Source: Pseudarthrobacter sp. W1I19 (GTDB lineage: Bacteria > Actinomycetota > Actinomycetes > Actinomycetales > Micrococcaceae). From it: 64,000 nt of DNA. Under the pieces are notes generated by a model. That model had not been told where the DNA came from, searched no databases, and saw only the letters and a list, made by a program, of their open reading frames with translations. The DNA is taken from contig NZ_JAUSZR010000001.1 in the NCBI RefSeq assembly GCF_030817835.1, forward strand, positions 4,588,001 to 4,652,000, in the 5' to 3' direction. Shown piece by piece: positions 41,492 to 50,983 of the stretch (positions are counted from its first letter, which is position 1; every line of letters starts with the position of its first letter). Position numbers and translations under genes: made by a program.

Positions 41492-44400
41492 CTAGCCGGC
41501 GCGGGTGTAGACGATGTCCGGCTGCGCAGGAAGCTCCATGTCCTTACCGATGAAGAAGCCGGGGTGCGGCGGCTGGTTGTAGGCGATGTTCTCGCGTGCA
41601 ACGGAAAGCCGGTACGCCGGATCGTGCATCAGCGTCCGGAGCCGGACGTCAGTGGACGCGGTGGTGGTGTAGATCCGCAACTCAGTGCTGTCGGCCGACG
41701 GCCACGCGAGTTCCTCCCGCCAGTCACCCAGGAGGTCTGCCTGGATGGCAGGCGTGCCCTTGGTGCTGTTGTTGGACTTGGCGCCGGTGGCCGTCAACAG
41801 CCTGTCACTGGATTCCGTCTCCCAGTTCCACTTGGCAATGCTGGGCGTCCCTGTACTGGTGGCAGCATTCCAGTCATGGTCCACAATTTCGCGGAGCACG
41901 TCGCCGTCCCACCAGGCCAGGAAGTTGGCTGCCGGGATCTTGTTGGCTATCAGCTGCCCCTTGGCGGAGCGCAGTTCACCAACAGGCGAGTTCCAGGCGG
42001 CGTCGCCCCCAATCGCCCAGCCTTCGGCACCAGCGTAGCGCGGATCGATGTCGCCGGCGGCCGCGCGGCCGGTGTCCTTGGTGGCGGGGATGCTCCAGAG
42101 CACCTCGCCGGTCCGTGAATCCCGGAACGTGGCGCCCCTGTTGCCGCTTGAACCCATATCCTCGTGGGCGGCAAACGTCTCCAGTCCCGGCCGGGACGGG
42201 TCCAGGTCGCTGGTGTGGATGGCGTCGCCGTGGCCCAGGCCGGTGGTGTACAGCGGCTTGCCGTTGTCATCGATGGTCATGGAACCGAAGACAAACTCGT
42301 CCTTGCCATCGGCGTCCACATCCACCACGGACAGGTTGTGGTTGCCCTGGCTCCGGTACTGGGCGCCGGAGATGTCCGAATCGAAGACCCAGCGCTTGGT
42401 GATCTTGCCGCCCACCAGGTCGTAGGTGGCCAGTACGGCGCGGGTGTAGTAGCCGCGGCTGAACATCATGGACGGGCGTTCACCATCCAGGTAGGCCACC
42501 GCGCCCAGAAAGCGGTCCACACGGTTTCCGTACGTATCACCCCAGGCCCCCACGTCACCGCGGGGCGGATCATAGGCAACGGTGTCCATCACGGTGCCGC
42601 TGGCCCCGTGGAACACGGTCAAGTACTCCGGTCCAGTGAGCACGTATCCGCTGCTGTTGCGGTAGTCGGCGCTGGGGTTGCCGATCGCTGTGCCGGCGGC
42701 GTCACGCGTGCCGTCGGCCGTCTTCATCGCAACTTCGGCCTTGCCGTCGCCGTCGAAGTCGTAGGCGAGCAACTGGGTGTAGTGGGCGCCGGCACGAATG
42801 TTCGGGCCCATGTTGATGCGCCAGAGCTTGGTTCCGTCCATCCTGTAGGCATCCACATAGACGGTGCCGGTGTAGCCTGCCTGCGAGTTGTCCTTGGAGT
42901 TGGACGGGGACCACATTTGCAGGACTTCGTACGTGCCGTCACCGTCCAGGTCTGCCACGCTCGAGTCGCCGGCGGAGTAGCTGTACGGCTGGCCGTCCTT
43001 GGTGTAGTCATCGGCAGGCTTGTCCAGCTTGATGGCAAGGTAGTCCCGGGCCAGCGGCGTGAACTCCGCGGTGAGCTGGTCCCCGCCGTTGCCCACGGAT
43101 TTGATGACGTACCTGGAGGACGCCGTTCCGGTCGGATCGAGGAACGTGGTGCTGTTGCGGATCGGCTCATCGGTGAGCTGGACGCCGTCGCGGATCACAT
43201 GGAAGCCGATCTGCTCCGGGTCAAGGCCCAGCATCCGCCAGCCCACCCGGACCCCTTCGCCGGTCAGCAACGCAAGGGGGGCGCGGTCCAGCTTCTCCAT
43301 CTGGCGGTTCACCACGGTGACCTTTTCAGTCCCCACCACCGGGGACGGCGCGGATTCGCCGCCCCTATTCACGGTGGTGACGCGGTAGTAGTACTTGATG
43401 GTGGTCAGGACTGTGTAGTCCGTGTAATTGACCTCGCTGGCACGGCCCACGTACTCAAAAGGACCGTCGGGGGAGGTGGACCGGTAGACCTGGTAGGCCG
43501 CAGCGCCGGAAACCTTCTGCCACTTGAGCGTGACACTGGTCTTCTCGACTGCCTTGACGTCCACTTTCGCTGGGGCTGCCGGGACGGGAGTGCCGGGGTC
43601 CACCAAGGCGGTCTCCACCGTATTGGAGGGCACCGATTCCAGCCCGGTGTTGTCCAGCGCGGTGACGAAGTACTTGTACTTCAGTCCGGCGAACGCCGTG
43701 GTGTCCTGGAAGGCCGCGGTGGTGACGTTCTCCGCAATCAGCCGGGGTTCGGCGTCGAACGAGGCCTGGCGGAACACCTTGTAGCTGGCGGCATCCGCCA
43801 CCGCATCCCAGGCGAGGTCAACGGTGGGTGGTTCTGCCGCGGCATCGACGGCAGCCGTGTGCAGGTTGGTGGGGCCCACCAGCAGTGGGGTGACCTCCAG
43901 GCCGTTAAGCCGCTGCCCGGAGCCGCTGATGGCGAGGTTCAGCTGTCCGTCCGAGACCAGGACCTGGTTGATGATTTTTGTTGCTGACGACGCCCTGCTT
44001 GAGGACACCTGTCCGAAGGAGGTTCCTTCTGCAGCGACGTCGGTGCGGGTGGAGCCGATCCAGTCGCTGTGGTAGGTCTTCAGGGCGTAGGTGCCGTTGG
44101 GGACGTCCAGCTGGAATTCGAAACTGGAACCACTAAGGACGAAGTCGCGCAGCAGGTTGCTTGTCACGGCGCCGCGGTCCCGGTCGCTGAGCACCGAGAT
44201 GTCCTTGAAGCCGAAGCCGCGCTGGGCCGTGTAGCCCATGGTCCGGTTGACCTCGGTGTAGCCGGGTTCAACAGGCGCTCCCACAGGCCCGAAGTCGAAC
44301 TTGTACTTGGCCTGTTTGGTGGTCACCGTGAGGGTGTCGCTGGGCTCGGAGAGGCCCTTGCCGTTCATCGCGGCCACCCGGACGTTGTAGGCAGTCCCTT

Positions 44401-45886
44401 CGGTCAGTCCGGAGAGGTTGACCGTGGGGACGGTGGAGGTGGTGGTGAGCTTGTAGGCGCTGTCCGGTTCGGAGGCCAGCTTGCGGTACACCTTGTAGAT
44501 GTCCGCGCCGTCCACCGGCTGCCACTTGAGGAGTGCCCCGGCGTTGGAGACACTGCCGGCCACCAGGCCCTGCGGCTTGGCTGGAACGGACGACGGCGGA
44601 GCGATTTCCTTGACGCGTGCGGCCAGCGGAACGCTGAGCTGCTTCACTCCGCCTGCCACGAGGCGGGCGATCTGGATGGCGCCGTATTCCTGAAAGTGGG
44701 TGTTGTCCACGGTGCCGGTGGGCCGGTTGGGGTAGATGCCCGCATCGACGTGGAGGAAGACCGACTTGGTGTCCTCCGGGCCGATGGCGTCGTAATAGGC
44801 GCGGCTCGAGGCGGACAGATCCACCAGGGCCACGTTTTCCTCGGCGGCGAGTTCCTGCATCTTGGCCACGTACTCGGGGAAGCTGACGTTGAACTTTCCG
44901 GTGGCTTCGTCATAGTCCCGGCGGCCCACGGGGGTGACCAGGACGGGTGTTGCGCCCCGCTGCCGCGCGCCGTTCACGTACGTGCGGAGGTATTCCTTGT
45001 AGTCGGCGGGGGAGGCATAACGGTCATCCACGCCGATAGTGGCATCATTGTGGCCGAACTGGACCATCAGGTAGTCGCCGGGGTTGATGACCCGCAGGAT
45101 CTCGTCCAGCCGGCCCTGGCTGATGAAGTTTTTGGAGCTGCGGCCGCCGATGGCATGGTTCTTGAACGAGACCTTTTCATCGAAGTAGCGCTCGATCATC
45201 TGGCCCCATCCGGCCTGGGGAGCGAAACCGGGATCATAGGTCTGCACCGTTGAGTCGCCGGCGAGGTAGACGCCCGGGTCCGTGGTGGCGGTGCGCGGAG
45301 CACGGGCGGCGATGACCAGCGAATTGATCTTGGCCGCGGTGCCGCTGAAATCGAGGTTGAGCTGGCCGTCAACCAGCGAAATGGGGAATTCCATTTCCAG
45401 GTACTGGCCGGCGGGCTTGTCTGTTGCCTGCACCTTCGCCATGGCCTCGGCGGTGATGGCGATGTTCGTGGCCTCCGTGGCGTCGCCGGCAATGAGCTTG
45501 ACCGTGTAGTCGCCGTTGGGCAGGTCCACCAGGAAGGTGCTGCCCTGTGCCTGCACGAAGTCGGAGCGCAGCGCATCCCCCGTGTCTCGGTCCGCGCCGG
45601 AGGTGACCGCGGTGTCGGTGAAGCCGAACTTCGTGGCCGGCGAGTACTGGGTGCCGGCGGCAACAGCCGTGTAGCCGTCCGCTGTGGCACCGGGACCGAA
45701 ATCGAACTTAAATCCGCTTCCCACCGGGGGCAGCGCGGTATCCGCCTGGACTGCGGGGAGACCGGTGAAGGCGATGGCAGCTGAGGCCACGGCGGCTGTC
45801 ACGGCTTTTGCGGCGGTGGGGATCCGGCGGCCCCGGGGTGGAGGTGGTTGCTGGGATTGTGGGGCTACTTGCGGGGATTTGTTCAC
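41492..45886 (-). CDS. Secreted rhamnogalacturonan acetylesterase-lyase fusion (SGNH + PL11)
   Basis: 1464 aa. The GTG at 45886 is preferred because AGGAG is six bases upstream; an ATG at 45892 touches that site. A signal peptide precedes a beta-sandwich (KFDFGPGATADGYTAV). Residues about 200-410 are an SGNH esterase of the rhamnogalacturonan acetylesterase type (LAGDSTVQTYDP, IGGRSSKNF, FGHND, DNTHFQ). A fibronectin III domain, a second KFDFGP beta-sandwich, and two more fibronectin III domains follow. From about 858 to the end is a PL11 rhamnogalacturonan lyase (MEKLDRAPLALLTGEGVRVGWRML, DLDGDGTYEVLQMW, FDGDGKAEVAMKTADGT, MFSRGYYTRAVLATYD). It would deacetylate and cleave pectin rhamnogalacturonan I outside the cell. 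The two activities are usually in separate proteins. Confidence 0.9.
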   Translation of the reverse strand: MNKSPQVAPQSQQPPPPRGRRIPTAAKAVTAAVASAAIAFTGLPAVQADTALPPVGSGFKFDFGPGATADGYTAVAAGTQYSPATKFGFTDTAVTSGADRDTGDALRSDFVQAQGSTFLVDLPNGDYTVKLIAGDATEATNIAITAEAMAKVQATDKPAGQYLEMEFPISLVDGQLNLDFSGTAAKINSLVIAARAPRTATTDPGVYLAGDSTVQTYDPGFAPQAGWGQMIERYFDEKVSFKNHAIGGRSSKNFISQGRLDEILRVINPGDYLMVQFGHNDATIGVDDRYASPADYKEYLRTYVNGARQRGATPVLVTPVGRRDYDEATGKFNVSFPEYVAKMQELAAEENVALVDLSASSRAYYDAIGPEDTKSVFLHVDAGIYPNRPTGTVDNTHFQEYGAIQIARLVAGGVKQLSVPLAARVKEIAPPSSVPAKPQGLVAGSVSNAGALLKWQPVDGADIYKVYRKLASEPDSAYKLTTTSTVPTVNLSGLTEGTAYNVRVAAMNGKGLSEPSDTLTVTTKQAKYKFDFGPVGAPVEPGYTEVNRTMGYTAQRGFGFKDISVLSDRDRGAVTSNLLRDFVLSGSSFEFQLDVPNGTYALKTYHSDWIGSTRTDVAAEGTSFGQVSSSRASSATKIINQVLVSDGQLNLAISGSGQRLNGLEVTPLLVGPTNLHTAAVDAAAEPPTVDLAWDAVADAASYKVFRQASFDAEPRLIAENVTTAAFQDTTAFAGLKYKYFVTALDNTGLESVPSNTVETALVDPGTPVPAAPAKVDVKAVEKTSVTLKWQKVSGAAAYQVYRSTSPDGPFEYVGRASEVNYTDYTVLTTIKYYYRVTTVNRGGESAPSPVVGTEKVTVVNRQMEKLDRAPLALLTGEGVRVGWRMLGLDPEQIGFHVIRDGVQLTDEPIRNSTTFLDPTGTASSRYVIKSVGNGGDQLTAEFTPLARDYLAIKLDKPADDYTKDGQPYSYSAGDSSVADLDGDGTYEVLQMWSPSNSKDNSQAGYTGTVYVDAYRMDGTKLWRINMGPNIRAGAHYTQLLAYDFDGDGKAEVAMKTADGTRDAAGTAIGNPSADYRNSSGYVLTGPEYLTVFHGASGTVMDTVAYDPPRGDVGAWGDTYGNRVDRFLGAVAYLDGERPSMMFSRGYYTRAVLATYDLVGGKITKRWVFDSDISGAQYRSQGNHNLSVVDVDADGKDEFVFGSMTIDDNGKPLYTTGLGHGDAIHTSDLDPSRPGLETFAAHEDMGSSGNRGATFRDSRTGEVLWSIPATKDTGRAAAGDIDPRYAGAEGWAIGGDAAWNSPVGELRSAKGQLIANKIPAANFLAWWDGDVLREIVDHDWNAATSTGTPSIAKWNWETESSDRLLTATGAKSNNSTKGTPAIQADLLGDWREELAWPSADSTELRIYTTTASTDVRLRTLMHDPAYRLSVARENIAYNQPPHPGFFIGKDMELPAQPDIVYTRAG

Positions 45887-46078
45887 GGACATCTCCTTCG
45901 ATGAGCGGTGGCAAAGCGGTACCCAGGAAGGTTGGAACGATTCAAAACCGCAATGCACCGACGATGGCGCATTACGGGCTTGAGGGTTTCCGAGTGAAGA
46001 TTCGAAGTAACTGAGACCTGGGATAGTGATGCAACTCTCGTTGCAGCAGTTATTGGTTTATCGGCCTGCGACGGACTC

Positions 46079-46150
46079 TGGCAAGCGTTTTCCCAACTTT
46101 CCCGTGACTTTATGGTGGGACATGTTCTGCTTTGTTCCCAAGCGCTTGCA
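46079..46150. promoter_or_regulatory. Two LacI-type operator candidates upstream of the pectinolytic gene
   Basis: TGGCAAGCGTTTTCCC (46079-46094) and TCCCAAGCGCTTGCA (46136-46150, with the exact palindrome CAAGCGCTTG at 46139-46148) both follow the LacI-family pattern around a central CG. They lie 190-265 bases upstream of the 1464-aa lyase gene, 42 bases apart between centres or about four helical turns each way, which suits looping. Catabolic genes are often repressed through such sites. The regulator gene is not in the window. Confidence 0.5.
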
Positions 46151-46181
46151 TTGCCGGCAGTGCCTCACCCGCTTAAACGCT

Positions 46182-46219
46182 CGACGGCGGACGGGCACCA
46201 GGGTGCCCATCCGCCGTCG
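46182..46219 (-). terminator. Terminator hairpin after the DoxX gene
   Basis: CGACGGCGGA 46182-46191 pairs exactly with TCCGCCGTCG 46210-46219, and GGGCACC/GGTGCCC continues the stem inside. It lies 46 bases after the DoxX stop on the minus strand, just upstream of the LacI-type sites. The U-run is weak (CGTTTAAG). Confidence 0.6.
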
Positions 46220-46264
46220 GGCGGTTTCCGGCTGACAGCTGTCAGAAGCCGGGGGAACTGGGGG

Positions 46265-46705
46265 TTAGGCCAGGATGGCCAGTTTCGAGTTGCTGCGGCC
46301 AAAGAGCGCGCGGTCAACGGACAGGCGGCCGGCGCCGGTCAGCGCCAGGGCGAACGCGGCCGCCGCCAGGAGCAGGACCAGTTCGTATCCACCGTTGGCG
46401 GCAAATACTCCGGCGGCAGCGTGGACCATAAACAGGGCGCCCAACATGTCCAGGACCAGGAGTGCTGCCACCACGCGGGTGAGGATGCCGAGGATCAGGG
46501 CGATGCCGCCGGCCAGTTCCAGCACGGCAATGGCGGGCGCGACTGCTTCTGCTGCGGGAACGCCCATCTTGGCGAAGGAGGCCTGCGTGCCGGCGATGGT
46601 CCACTCGTTGAACTTCTGCCAACCGTGCGCTGCGAAGAGGAAGCCCAGGATGATCCGAAGGGCAGTGATTGCGGTTGTTGTAAGTCGTGACTGGTTCATG
46701 GGCAT
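46265..46705 (-). CDS. DoxX family membrane protein
   Basis: 146 aa from ATG 46705, with GGGGAG upstream; a longer frame starts at 46750. Four membrane helices are visible. LRIILGFLFAAHGWQKF is the DoxX first-helix signature, and ELAGGIALILGILTRVVAALLVLDMLGAL the second. DoxX proteins are tied to redox or thiol stress membrane complexes in mycobacteria, but most members have no known job. It is divergent from the MATE transporter gene and about 100 bases separate the starts. Confidence 0.88.
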   Translation of the reverse strand: MPMNQSRLTTTAITALRIILGFLFAAHGWQKFNEWTIAGTQASFAKMGVPAAEAVAPAIAVLELAGGIALILGILTRVVAALLVLDMLGALFMVHAAAGVFAANGGYELVLLLAAAAFALALTGAGRLSVDRALFGRSNSKLAILA

Positions 46706-46808
46706 TAACTCTCCCCGGAACTTGGTTGAAGTGTCAACTAATATCGTCATAATGTGGGCTTTGTCATGCCGGCGTGGACACAGCCGGACCCCCGATTAGG
46801 CTGGCAAG

Positions 46809-48161
46809 GTGCCCCACTTACCCGCGCCGGCGCCGGCCGCCCCGCCGAAAGGACATACCCGCCAGATCCTTCGGCTGGCGGTTCCCGCCTTTGGCGCCCT
46901 CGTTGCCGAACCCCTCTTCCTGCTCGCGGATTCGGCGATTGTGGGCCACCTGGGCGTGGCCGAGCTCGCCGGCGTCGGGCTGGCAACGGCAGTGCTGCAC
47001 ACCGCCGTCGGCCTGATGGTCTTTTTGGCCTACTCCACCACCCCTGCGGTGGCCCGCGCCATGGGGGACGGGCAGCCCGGCAAGGCCCTGGCAGCCGGGC
47101 GCGACGGCGTCTGGCTGGCACTGCTGCTGGGTGCTGTCCTGGCCGTGGCCGGGTTCGCGGCAGCCGATCCGCTGATCGGCCTGCTGGGCGCGGGCGGCGA
47201 GGTGCGTTCCTTCGCCGTTGATTACCTCCGCTGGTCCATGCCCGGACTGGTGGCCATGCTGCTCATCTTCGCGGGCACCGGACTTCTTCGTGGCCTCCAG
47301 GACACCCGGACGCCCCTGGTGGTGGCCACGGCCGGTTTTGGCCTGAATATCGTCCTGAACCTGTGGCTGGTGTACGGGCTGGGCTGGTCCGTCACGGGTT
47401 CCGCCATGGGCACCAGCGTGGCCCAGTGGGCCATGGCCGCGGTCTACCTGGTGATGGTGAAGCGCAACGCCGCGGCGCACGGCGTGAGCCTGCTGCCCAG
47501 CTGGAGCGGTATCAGGAGCATGACGCGTGTCGGATCGTGGCTGATGCTGCGCACGCTCAGCCTGCGCATTGCCATCCTGGCCACCGTCCTTGTGGTCACT
47601 GCGCAGGGAGCCGTGAACCTGGCGGCCCACCAGCTGGCCATGACCATCTTCTCCTTCCTGGCCTTCGCCCTGGATGCTCTCGCCATTGCTGCCCAGGCAT
47701 TGATCGGCAAGGAGCTGGGAGCCTCCAACCCGCGCATGGCCCGGCTGCTGACGGCCACCATGACCCGATGGGGACTTGGTTTCGGGGTGGTGACGGGGGC
47801 ACTGCTGGCGGTTGCGGCGCCTTGGGCTGGCGCACTTTTTACGTCCGACCCGCAGGTTCAGTCAGCCCTTGCCGTTGCTTTGTGGGTACTCGCAGCGGGC
47901 CAGCCGATCGCGGGATATGTCTTTGTGCTTGATGGGGTGCTGATCGGTGCCGGCGACGCCAAATACCTGGCGTTGGCCGGTGTGGTGAACCTGGCCGTGT
48001 ACGTGCCGCTGCTGATTGCGGTGGCACTCTCGCACACTGCGGGCGCGCCGGGACTTGGCTGGTTGTGGGCCGCCTTCGCGCTGGGTTACATGGCTGCCCG
48101 TGCCATCACTCTTGGCGTCCGTGCGCGTTCAGACCGCTGGATGGTGCTGGGTTCGCCCTAG
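46809..48161 (+). CDS. MATE family efflux transporter (DinF-like)
   Basis: 450 aa, GTG start at 46809. Twelve membrane segments are visible. The N-terminal LRLAVPAFGALVAEPLFLLADSAIVGHLGVAELAGVGLA is the MATE/DinF signature, and FAGTGLLRGLQDTRTPLVVA and AHQLAMTIFSFLAFALDALAIAAQALIGKELGA are repeats of the two-lobe fold. It would export drugs or metabolites using a sodium or proton gradient. DinF is part of the SOS response in some bacteria; no LexA box was noticed here. Confidence 0.92.
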   Translation: MPHLPAPAPAAPPKGHTRQILRLAVPAFGALVAEPLFLLADSAIVGHLGVAELAGVGLATAVLHTAVGLMVFLAYSTTPAVARAMGDGQPGKALAAGRDGVWLALLLGAVLAVAGFAAADPLIGLLGAGGEVRSFAVDYLRWSMPGLVAMLLIFAGTGLLRGLQDTRTPLVVATAGFGLNIVLNLWLVYGLGWSVTGSAMGTSVAQWAMAAVYLVMVKRNAAAHGVSLLPSWSGIRSMTRVGSWLMLRTLSLRIAILATVLVVTAQGAVNLAAHQLAMTIFSFLAFALDALAIAAQALIGKELGASNPRMARLLTATMTRWGLGFGVVTGALLAVAAPWAGALFTSDPQVQSALAVALWVLAAGQPIAGYVFVLDGVLIGAGDAKYLALAGVVNLAVYVPLLIAVALSHTAGAPGLGWLWAAFALGYMAARAITLGVRARSDRWMVLGSP

Positions 48162-48186
48162 CGCGGACCGCCACTAAACTGGACCG

Positions 48187-48777
48187 GTGACCCAACCGAA
48201 AACCCCCGCAGGTACCGCTCCCGGAACGGCTCCCAGGGTTGACCTGTGGAAGCCGGTCCTCCTCCGTTCCGCAGCTGCACTGGTGTTCGGCGCTGTCACT
48301 ATTTTCTGGGCGGCCCCGTCCATAGAGGTTATGGGCTGGTCCGGCGGGCTCTACCTGCTGGCCACGGGCGTCCTGCTGGTCTGGGGTATCCGGGCATCGG
48401 GGTTTCCGCGGGAGAGCGCCCCGGACAAACTGCTTTCCGCTGCCGGATCCGTGCTTGCCGGCGCAGGCGTGGCGCTGCTTCTGCTGCACGGGGACCTGCT
48501 CTTTGGCGCCATCGCTGCCCTTGGATTGGCTGTGGCCGGAGCGATTGAGCTGTTGTGTGGCCTGAAATTCCGCGGCAGGCACGTGCTGGCCCGCGACTGG
48601 ATTGCCTCGGGCATCATCGGCCTGGGCACCGCAGCCATCCTGCCCTTCTTCATCAGCCTGGGCGCCCATGCGCTGCTCGGCGTGGCTGGCGGCGGTGCCA
48701 TCATCTCCGGCGTGCTGTGGGCGCTGGCAGGGCTGAGCATCCGGCACGATGCCCGCAGCGCGGCAGGAACGCCGTAA
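48187..48777 (+). CDS. DUF308/HdeD-like membrane protein
   Basis: 196 aa, GTG start at 48187, 25 bases after the MATE gene. Six short membrane helices are visible in pairs (LLRSAAALVFGAVTIFWAAPS, WSGGLYLLATGVLLVWGIRA, VLAGAGVALLLLHGDLLFGAIAALGLAVAGAIELLCGL, IASGIIGLGTAAILPFFI, GVAGGGAIISGVLWALAGLSI). Repeated two-helix units are typical of DUF308, whose HdeD member is linked to acid stress in Escherichia coli. The function here is unknown. It may share a transcript with the MATE gene. Confidence 0.75.
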   Translation: MTQPKTPAGTAPGTAPRVDLWKPVLLRSAAALVFGAVTIFWAAPSIEVMGWSGGLYLLATGVLLVWGIRASGFPRESAPDKLLSAAGSVLAGAGVALLLLHGDLLFGAIAALGLAVAGAIELLCGLKFRGRHVLARDWIASGIIGLGTAAILPFFISLGAHALLGVAGGGAIISGVLWALAGLSIRHDARSAAGTP

Positions 48778-48883
48778 ACTAGGAAGTGTCCGGTTCTACT
48801 GCTCGTAGAAAATTGGTCCGGACGCACCACCGCACTATGCAAAACCAGGCCGGCCGGCACGCCGCCTGCAGGGAGGAATCACC

Positions 48884-49243
48884 GTGGCAGACCAGCAACC
48901 AGGACATCCGCGCAAGGTGCGGACCTCGGTGAAGGGCCCGCTGATGTTCTCCGCATTCTGGGCCGTCGTGGCCTTTTTGGCAGTGGTGATCTTCGCTTCC
49001 GGCGGCAGCGCGCGCGTCCCCCGTTTCGACCTGGCTTTCACCGCAGCCGGTATCGCCTTCATTGTCACTCTGGTGATCGCGGCGATGCTCTCCATGAGCC
49101 ACAAGGAGAACGCCGAACACCTGGGCAAGGGCTCGGGTGTAAACCTCAGTTCGGCCCCCAAGCCGTCCCACGGCTTCGGCGGTCCGGGCCCGCAGGGTCC
49201 TGTCTCCTCTCCCGATGATTTGGAGAACCCCGGCGACCGCTGA
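48884..49243 (+). CDS. Small two-helix membrane protein, function unknown
   Basis: 119 aa, GTG start with GGGAGGA upstream. The two membrane helices are FSAFWAVVAFLAVVIFA and FTAAGIAFIVTLVIAAMLSM. The N- and C-termini are hydrophilic, and the tail is rich in Pro, Gly and Ser (FGGPGPQGPVSSPDDLENPGD). I do not recognise the family. It lies 106 bases after the HdeD-like gene. Confidence 0.72.
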   Translation: MADQQPGHPRKVRTSVKGPLMFSAFWAVVAFLAVVIFASGGSARVPRFDLAFTAAGIAFIVTLVIAAMLSMSHKENAEHLGKGSGVNLSSAPKPSHGFGGPGPQGPVSSPDDLENPGDR

Positions 49244-49299
49244 GCGCCCCTGGCCAGGCATCATCGCAGGGTGGGCGCCGTCATTAGGCGGAGCTGCCC

Positions 49300-49845
49300 T
49301 TAGGCAGACGCAGCCTGCCGGGCCCGGTAGGCGGCCACATGCGCCCGGTTGGCGCAGTTTCCCGTATCGCAGTACCGCCTGGACCGGTTCCTGCTGAGGT
49401 CCAGCACGGCAGCATCGCAGTCCTCGGCCTCGCAGATGCGCATCCGGTCCATCTCTTTGCCGCGGATCACGTCTGCTAACGCCATGGCGGCTTCCGTGCT
49501 CATCCTGTGCACGAGCGGGGCTTCAGGGGTGGTCGCGTGGAGGTGCCAGTCCCAGTCATCGTGCTTGACCAGCTGCGGCAGTGCGCTGGCGTCCCGCAGC
49601 AGCCGGTTGACTGTCTCGACGGCGGATCCTTCGTCCGCTGTCCACAGCGCCGCGAGCTGTTGGCGAAGCTGGTGCACGCTGGCCAGTTCGCTGTGGTCCC
49701 GGGTGCGGGAACCGGTGAAGCCCTCCGCTGCCAGGAAGCGGTCCAGATCTGCAGTGGACGCCAGTCCCTCACTTCCGTTGGCAGCCGAATTGATCAGATT
49801 GACCACCGTGCGCAGGGCCACCTCAGTGTCAGGGGCAAAAACCAT
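49300..49845 (-). CDS. CGNR zinc-finger transcriptional regulator
   Basis: 181 aa. The N-terminal about 120 residues are an ABATE-like domain (VALRTVVNLINSA, TADLDRFL, LHATTPEAPLVHRMSTEAAMALADVI). The C-terminal zinc-finger domain has CEAEDC, LDLSRNRSRRYC and CANRAHVAAYRAR, where four Cys bind Zn. The name-giving CGNR reads CANR here. The gene is divergent from an EamA transporter gene 71 bases away, so it probably controls that transporter. Confidence 0.88.
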   Translation of the reverse strand: MVFAPDTEVALRTVVNLINSAANGSEGLASTADLDRFLAAEGFTGSRTRDHSELASVHQLRQQLAALWTADEGSAVETVNRLLRDASALPQLVKHDDWDWHLHATTPEAPLVHRMSTEAAMALADVIRGKEMDRMRICEAEDCDAAVLDLSRNRSRRYCDTGNCANRAHVAAYRARQAASA

Positions 49846-49916
49846 CTTGACTCCTTACAGTGCTGTCCCGTACTGTCATGACCATCACCCTACTTTACTC
49901 CTGACAGGAGGCGACG

Positions 49917-50960
49917 ATGCCTGCCGCACCCAGCCGCACCCCGAAGCTTGGGGCGCAGGCCAGCAAACGCAACTTCCTCGCATCCGGCGTGGGCATTGCG
50001 CTGTTCTCGTCCGCCGTCTTCGGCACCTCCGGATCCTTTGCCAAGGCCTTACTGGAAACGGGATGGTCCCCGGGCGCGGCGGTCACTGCGCGGCTCACTG
50101 GCGCGGCCCTGATCCTCGCCGTCCCGGCGGTTTTCGCCCTCCGCGGCCGCTGGCACCAACTCCGGACCAACTGGGTAACCATCCTGCTGTTCGGGCTGAT
50201 CGGCGTTGCGGCGTGCCAACTGTTCTACTTCAACGCCGTGGCGAGGCTGTCGGTGGGGGTTGCCTTGCTGCTGGAATACCTGGCACCGGTCATCATCGTG
50301 CTCTGGCTCTGGGCGGCCAGCCGGAAGCGGCCCCGGATTCTGACTTTCGGGGGAACCCTGCTGTCGCTCGCCGGCCTGGTCCTGGTCCTTGATCTCACCG
50401 GCGCGGTCAAGATCGACGTCGTGGGTGTCCTTTGGGGCGTGGCCGCGGCGGTTTGCCTCGCCATCTACTTCTTTATTACCGCTAAAGAGAACGACTCGCT
50501 TCCGCCGATCGTCCTCGCCTCCGGTGGACTGCTGGTGGGGGCAGCCGTGATGTGGCTCTCGGCAGCCACGGGTCTGCTGCCCATGACGTTCAGCACGGCG
50601 GACACCCTACTGGGTCCCTGGGTCACGCCATGGTGGATATCGCTGGCCGGGCTGATCATCCTGGCCACCGTGCTGGCGTACGTTTCCGGGATTATGGCGG
50701 CGCGGGCGCTGGGCTCCAAGGTGGCGTCCTTCGTATCGCTTACCGAAGTCCTTTTCGCCGTGATCTGGGCATGGCTGCTGCTGGGCGAACTTCCCTCCGC
50801 CATCCAGCTCCTGGGCGGCGCGCTGATCGTGGGTGGCGTCATCCTGGTCCGGCTCGACGAACTGCGCGCACCGGTTGCCGGGCCAGCGGCTGGAGCCATG
50901 GCGGCACCTAAGGCGGTGTCGCCACTGGAGCACGCGAACGACGTCGAGCCTGTTCCTTAG
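49917..50960 (+). CDS. EamA/DMT family transporter
   Basis: 347 aa with ten membrane helices in two EamA repeats (from GIALFSSAVFGTSGSFAKALLETGWSPGA, and from VDVVGVLWGVAAAVCLAIYFF). The drug/metabolite transporter family exports amino acids or other small metabolites. The start is ATG 49917 after GACAGGAGG. The tail of about 40 residues is hydrophilic. Divergent pairing with the CGNR regulator suggests induction by its own substrate. Confidence 0.9.
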   Translation: MPAAPSRTPKLGAQASKRNFLASGVGIALFSSAVFGTSGSFAKALLETGWSPGAAVTARLTGAALILAVPAVFALRGRWHQLRTNWVTILLFGLIGVAACQLFYFNAVARLSVGVALLLEYLAPVIIVLWLWAASRKRPRILTFGGTLLSLAGLVLVLDLTGAVKIDVVGVLWGVAAAVCLAIYFFITAKENDSLPPIVLASGGLLVGAAVMWLSAATGLLPMTFSTADTLLGPWVTPWWISLAGLIILATVLAYVSGIMAARALGSKVASFVSLTEVLFAVIWAWLLLGELPSAIQLLGGALIVGGVILVRLDELRAPVAGPAAGAMAAPKAVSPLEHANDVEPVP

Positions 50961-50983
50961 TGGAGGCTGTTCCTTAAAGACGA

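Noticed and set aside
46026..46235. Plus-strand 69-codon frame in the gap before the DoxX stop
   Set aside because: It spans the LacI-type sites and the terminator hairpin and has no family features.
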